From: Branchinecta lynchi
Taxonomy: Eukaryota; Arthropoda; Branchiopoda; Anostraca; Branchinectidae
Length of the DNA stretch: 64,000 bases
Direction: 5' to 3'
Assembly (NCBI GenBank): GCA_023053575.1
Contig: JAKZAP010000007.1
Coordinates: 17,575,508 to 17,639,507, forward strand
Below, piece by piece: positions 60,138-64,000 of the stretch. The translations under genes and the position numbers were made by a program. Under the pieces are notes generated by a model. It had not been told where the DNA came from, made no database searches, and saw nothing but the letters and a program-made list of their open reading frames with translations. Position 1 is the first letter of the stretch, and the number at the start of each line of letters is the position of its first letter.

Positions 60138-61307
60138 TTTTCCTCTGTTTTTACTTTACCCGACTCTGTTCTGTCAAGCGTCATCAAGTTTATCATTTCT
60201 GGCTTCCGACTTCAGTGCTGAGTTCTGGCTGACTTATCCACGGGGCTAAGACGCGACTCGATATGAAGCGAAAGCCTAATCGCTTATTCACCCTTCAGAT
60301 AACTTATACCAAGATCTCACGTGTGATTGTTATTGTTCCTCTAGCGCGTCTTTCGTCATCGAATTTTTTGAGGGACGTATAGACCGGTGCAGCTCCGTCA
60401 GGGTTGCCACGGGAAACACAAAAGTTAACTTTGTTGGAAACACTGCTGTCCATACGTTATTTTAGTATTTTTTTTTTACAACAAAATATTCGTCAAACTG
60501 TAGTTATGTTCTTCGAGGAATACTAAGAACACTTTTTCTGATCTGTACAAGCTCTAAAAGTTGTGTCAGTGTGGCAGCACTAAATGTCGCATAGATAGGA
60601 ACTTTTTACTTTCAGTTTAAACAAGGGTGTGTAGTAAGACGGTCTTACTCGTATATCGCTATGCAGCTTATTACGCCTATTTGAACAATGCTATAGGCCT
60701 ACAGCTTATTGCAGCGCGCCCCGAGGAAAAGAGGAGTCTGTATACGCCGTGTTAATTACACCTTTTTCAACAATGCTTAGTTCTAGCGATGCTAAGGCAC
60801 ACTTTCGAAAACGCGACCTGTATTCATAAGAACTACATGCACCTTAGTACAGTCCTCAAGTGACTGCATCCGGCATTAGAATATATGGCAATAAATTCGG
60901 GTCTCCGGATTTAAGAATAGATGGAATGATTGGGGAAGAACGTTGCTTTGGCATTACATCAAGGTACGACCACTTCTTAAATTTTAACTGAAAGTGCAGC
61001 TTATTTTTACATCTGATAGTCGACTACACTAAAACATTTGACCCATCTAAGGGATTTTGCTTTTTGGCTTCAGTAATGACGCTAGGAATGTGCGCTGATT
61101 ATGAAAGGACATTTTGGTGTTGAACGCTCGACAACCCAACATTCTTCAAGACGCGGAGGTTTTCAATTTGAAAACAAGCCCGTATTGGCCAATTTAGCGA
61201 CAATTACAACCGGCTTAGTTTTCGGCAATGGCTTACCTTTGCAGTTGGTAGATATTTCAAGCATAGAGGAGCAGGCGCATGGAGGTACGACAAATCCGAA
61301 AGATCAA

Positions 61308-61682
61308 AGGCGTATTTCCGCCATTCCCTGAGGACTCCTCGGGGAATCGAAGGGAACGGCGGAATAGAGGGAGTCACTCCAGGCGGACTCCGCTGAAGAA
61401 AATAGCGAGAACACGGGGAATGCTTCCAACACGGATTTTGTTCGAGAAAAAATATGCAGTTGACGAAATTAGTCTGGATCCACTTTTATATTGCACCAAC
61501 ACCATCATTAAACTGATTCCCTTCCGAATGCGAAAGGGAGTCCTTTTTGATGATGGTGATGACAATTGGAGCATTCCCCGTCCGTGGGGACTCGCGAGGA
61601 TACCGTGAGTGAGTACCCGGGACAAACAAAAACATGCGGACTCCTCAAGTTGAGCCCTCGGGGAACGGCGAGAATACGCCTG
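61308..61682. repeat. Foldback, 375 bp
   Basis: The ends AGGCGTATTTCCGCCATTCC and GAACGGCGAGAATACGCCT are inverted. Further inward, GCGAGAACACGGGGAATGCT pairs with AGCATTCCCCGTCCGTGGGG, so most of the element folds back. No clear target duplication. Two open frames across it are shadows of the palindrome. Confidence 0.7.
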
Positions 61683-62118
61683 AAGTTCATTCGATGAACC
61701 CATTATTTGTACGGATAGCGGACAAACAGAGAAACGCATTTTGATCGGGTTTTCAGGTTATTTAAGTGAATATGTGATTTGTAACTAGACTGTCGGTGCT
61801 TAGCCCTTTTCGGTTAAACTTTAAGGGACACCTAGAAGCAATCAACCAGATACACAAGGCTTCGGCTATTTTAAGCCCATCTCCAAACCCATTGCCTGTG
61901 ACGAAAAACTTCAAAGTTTTTCGAAGTATTTGTCTTAAGAGACAAATACTTCAAGTGTGTAAATTAGTATCAAGGGGGGGGAGGGGTTGAGAATAAAACT
62001 ATGGAACGGATTATTGGAAATAAGAAAGGATGAAAAGGTTTGGAAATATAGTGAATTCAGTATCATATGCACGACGGTTTCTTTTTAGCATCCGCGGGAT
62101 GGTTTTGCTACTCTATCG

Positions 62119-62720
62119 AATATAAGGTTTGAAGCCAAGCTGACCATTCATTTCAAATAAAATAGAAAAAACGAGATTTTCGGGTTTTTTTCTTTCTTGA
62201 TCAGCTAGTTTACCCCTCCAAGATGATGTGCGAGGGATAAATAAAATTTATCCTTCCACTGAGTTCTGTGGAAGGTTTTATTCAAAGTGGTCAAACATAT
62301 TATGGATTTTTGGAGTGGGCCGTTTTCTGGGTGAAAGCTTCTGCGCTTTCCCAGACGGATGGTAAATTGTAAATATCCACAGAATTCAGAATTGTAAATA
62401 ATCACAGATTTGTACATATACACTTTGAACATGCACATTTTATCTTTCGTTATATTATTTTTATCTGCGTGTCGTTCGGTCTGCATCGTTCTTCTGGTTT
62501 TCGTTGCATGTCGTCTTATTGTCTGTTGGTCTCGCATCGTTTTCCTGTCGTGATTGTGGTGGATTTTATGATTTAGTTTTGTTTATTTCGCTGAGGACGG
62601 TTGGCCGGAAGTGCAACCGAAATATCCGAAATTTTATTTATCCCTCGCACATCATCTGGGAGGGGTAAACTAGCTGATCACGAAAAAAACCCGAAAATCT
62701 CGTTTTTTCTATTTTATTTA
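62119..62720. mobile_element. Divergent family C-like foldback with 11-bp target duplication
   Basis: CTACTCTATCG occurs at 62108-62118 and 62721-62731. The left end AATATAAGGTTTGAAGCC then AAGCTGACC resembles the family C end AATATTCTTTGAGCCCAAGC. Arms of about 90 bases (62157-62250 and 62628-62720) are inverted copies. Just inside the right arm is CTGAGGA, GGTTG...CAACC, GAAA at 62591-62622. Confidence 0.8.
62591..62622 (+). ncRNA. Hammerhead-ribozyme-like core with different helix II
   Basis: CTGAGGA, then GGTTG paired with CAACC, then GAAA. The helix sequence differs completely from the other copies while both boxes are kept. Confidence 0.45.
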
Positions 62721-63608
62721 CTACTCTATCGTCTCTATGCCATTCAACAGAAACTTTTTTTTCTGAGCGAGTGCACCTCCATTCTGATCGTACTCCATCC
62801 AACTTCAAATCTGCGGCAATTATTTGGCTTTCAAATTATACTTTCTCTTACTTACAGAAAATACATTTTATCGTTCGGACATGTAAGGGGCGAGATAAAG
62901 CGAACGCTAAAGGCCTGACGTGCTTAATGAACGCTACAAAATGGGCTCTCAACGGAAACTGGGGACTCAAAGGAACCTCTTGTGTACAAATCGGATGCAA
63001 ATATATTAATGAATGGAAAGGCTATTCGTGCTTGCAGACACAATTTATACAGAAAGACAAATTAAAGGCATTTTGGGAATCCCGTCATTAGACACGTTTT
63101 TTGTAAAGAACAATCCTCCTTTCTGTATCTTGTACTCCTACAAGCCATTTTCTTTTAACAGCAGGGCCATTGTCCGTATTTTGCTGAAAGGAAGACGAGT
63201 TCTGTACCACCCACCGTTTAATTTTCTTCGATTCCGAAGCCCTTTCTCATCCCGTTCTGCAACAGTCATAGAGTAACGGGAATAGGTCCTTCAGCAGAAC
63301 CAACCTATTTTGACGAAATCGATGATACTGAAAAAGGGAATCATGTTAACACGAATCATTGACTCTGACTCACAAGAAACAAGAAAGAAGACTGCAACGC
63401 TGCAACGGAACTGCGGATGCAGAAAAGAGTCAACTCTCACAGCAAATCGGTTTAACTCTATGGTACAGCCAAACTGGCGAAATATTTAAAGTCTGACTTG
63501 GGCGTGGTTAGAAATGATAAAGACAAGTTTCCCTGCATGTTTGACTCTAAGCTTTAATGTGTTACGAAAGCAGTCAAGTATTCCGAGTTCTGGTTATTTA
63601 TGCTGCAG

Positions 63609-63793
63609 TCAAATTATGCATAGAAGGAGTAATTCTTCATCAGCAGATGGGAGACTCGTCAGGTTGCTAGATAAAATTAGTAAAGCCAAAGGCAATCAGC
63701 ATGATTCCTATATTCAGAGCCAGTGCCAAAGGATACATTCGGAGCTGGAAAGGCATAAGACAGAGATGGAGGAATTGAATGCTATGGGAGAAG
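63609..63793 (+). CDS. Possible internal exon of a second gene (coiled-coil-like)
   Basis: The segment follows a TTTATGCTGCAG acceptor and ends at GAAG|GTACAT. One leading base completes a codon, 61 codons follow, and one base remains. The peptide begins QIMHRRSNSSSADGR and continues as a charged, heptad-like helix (LVRLLDKI, HSELERHKTEMEELNA). The open frame extends upstream into what would be intron. The composition differs from the surrounding repeat DNA, and the helix pattern looks like real coding sequence, but I cannot name the family. Partner exons would lie beyond the window or upstream where I could not find them. It may belong to the next gene downstream of the CaaX-ended gene. Confidence 0.45.
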
Positions 63794-64000
63794 GTACATA
63801 TATTTTATTGCACCATCAGGTGAATCGAATTGAATAGTTAGATATGCTGATATCTGGCATATTGCTGGATAAGGTACCAAACCCAAGCAATGTGAGCTAC
63901 TGAGCCTATGTTCTTCTGAAACTAACCTTTTCTTTGAATTCCAACAAATAAACAAAACAAAAACTATATAGAAGAAACCTAGCCTAGAAACCAAGGAGAT

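Noticed and set aside
59684..60249. Several overlapping 90-110 codon frames on both strands
   Set aside because: They mirror each other across the family C palindrome and have no independent support.
61101..61608. Two overlapping frames of 76 and 109 codons, with an AG/GT pair around 61250-61290
   Set aside because: The second lies mostly in a foldback. The ~40-base segment between AG and GT is too short and phase-less to call as an exon.
62601..63276. Three overlapping frames of 87-106 codons
   Set aside because: No consistent splice sites, no coding-like periodicity that I could see, and partly within the foldback arm.

Overview
The window is metazoan-type, intron-rich and repeat-dense nuclear DNA. 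Evidence for this is GT-AG introns of 5-21 kb, AATAAA polyadenylation, a split tRNA-type internal promoter, truncated non-LTR retrotransposons, MITEs and many degenerate tandem-repeat-bearing elements. There is no bacterial-style gene packing. I infer an invertebrate with a large genome but cannot name the species from sequence alone.

The only well-supported protein gene runs on the + strand across most of the window, with exons at 8024-8274, 13756-13839, 34645-34906, 42791-42945 and 52584-54737. Splice phases agree at every junction and join to an open reading frame of at least 967 codons. The protein is low-complexity: a Tyr/Pro-rich N-terminal part, a short Ser-rich exon, a proline-repeat exon, a very basic exon, and a 717-residue acidic/Ser-rich last exon. 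It ends in a polybasic stretch and the tail CCSLQ, which fits a farnesylation CaaX box beside a second Cys. I do not recognise the family. A second possible gene is seen only as one coiled-coil-like exon at 63609-63793. A tRNA-Thr(TGT)-like gene lies at 5570-5643.

Everything else is mobile or repeat DNA, mostly inside the introns. Family A (about 190-1155, 21539-23710, 24165-26089, 30680-31465, 38625-40214) has fixed hairpin ends around internal ~271-282 bp tandem units. Family B (seven copies) has GGGATCCC palindromes at both ends and ~136 bp internal units. Family C is a foldback family with 11-13 bp target duplications that carries hammerhead-ribozyme-like cores. Family D is a foldback beginning CACTGTCAGAAG. 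Family F is a long-TIR MITE with 9 bp duplications. Family G is a 3.1-3.8 kb element with hairpin ends and a repeated 49-residue in-frame module.

Intron 4 holds a nested stack: a minus-strand LINE (43430-48411) is interrupted by a family G element and by a family C foldback. Nothing suggests that the mobile elements and the spliced gene work together; the gene simply carries them in long introns. The most notable items are the CaaX-ended gene, the hammerhead-like foldbacks, and the two element families (A and B) that carry satellite-like arrays between fixed ends.
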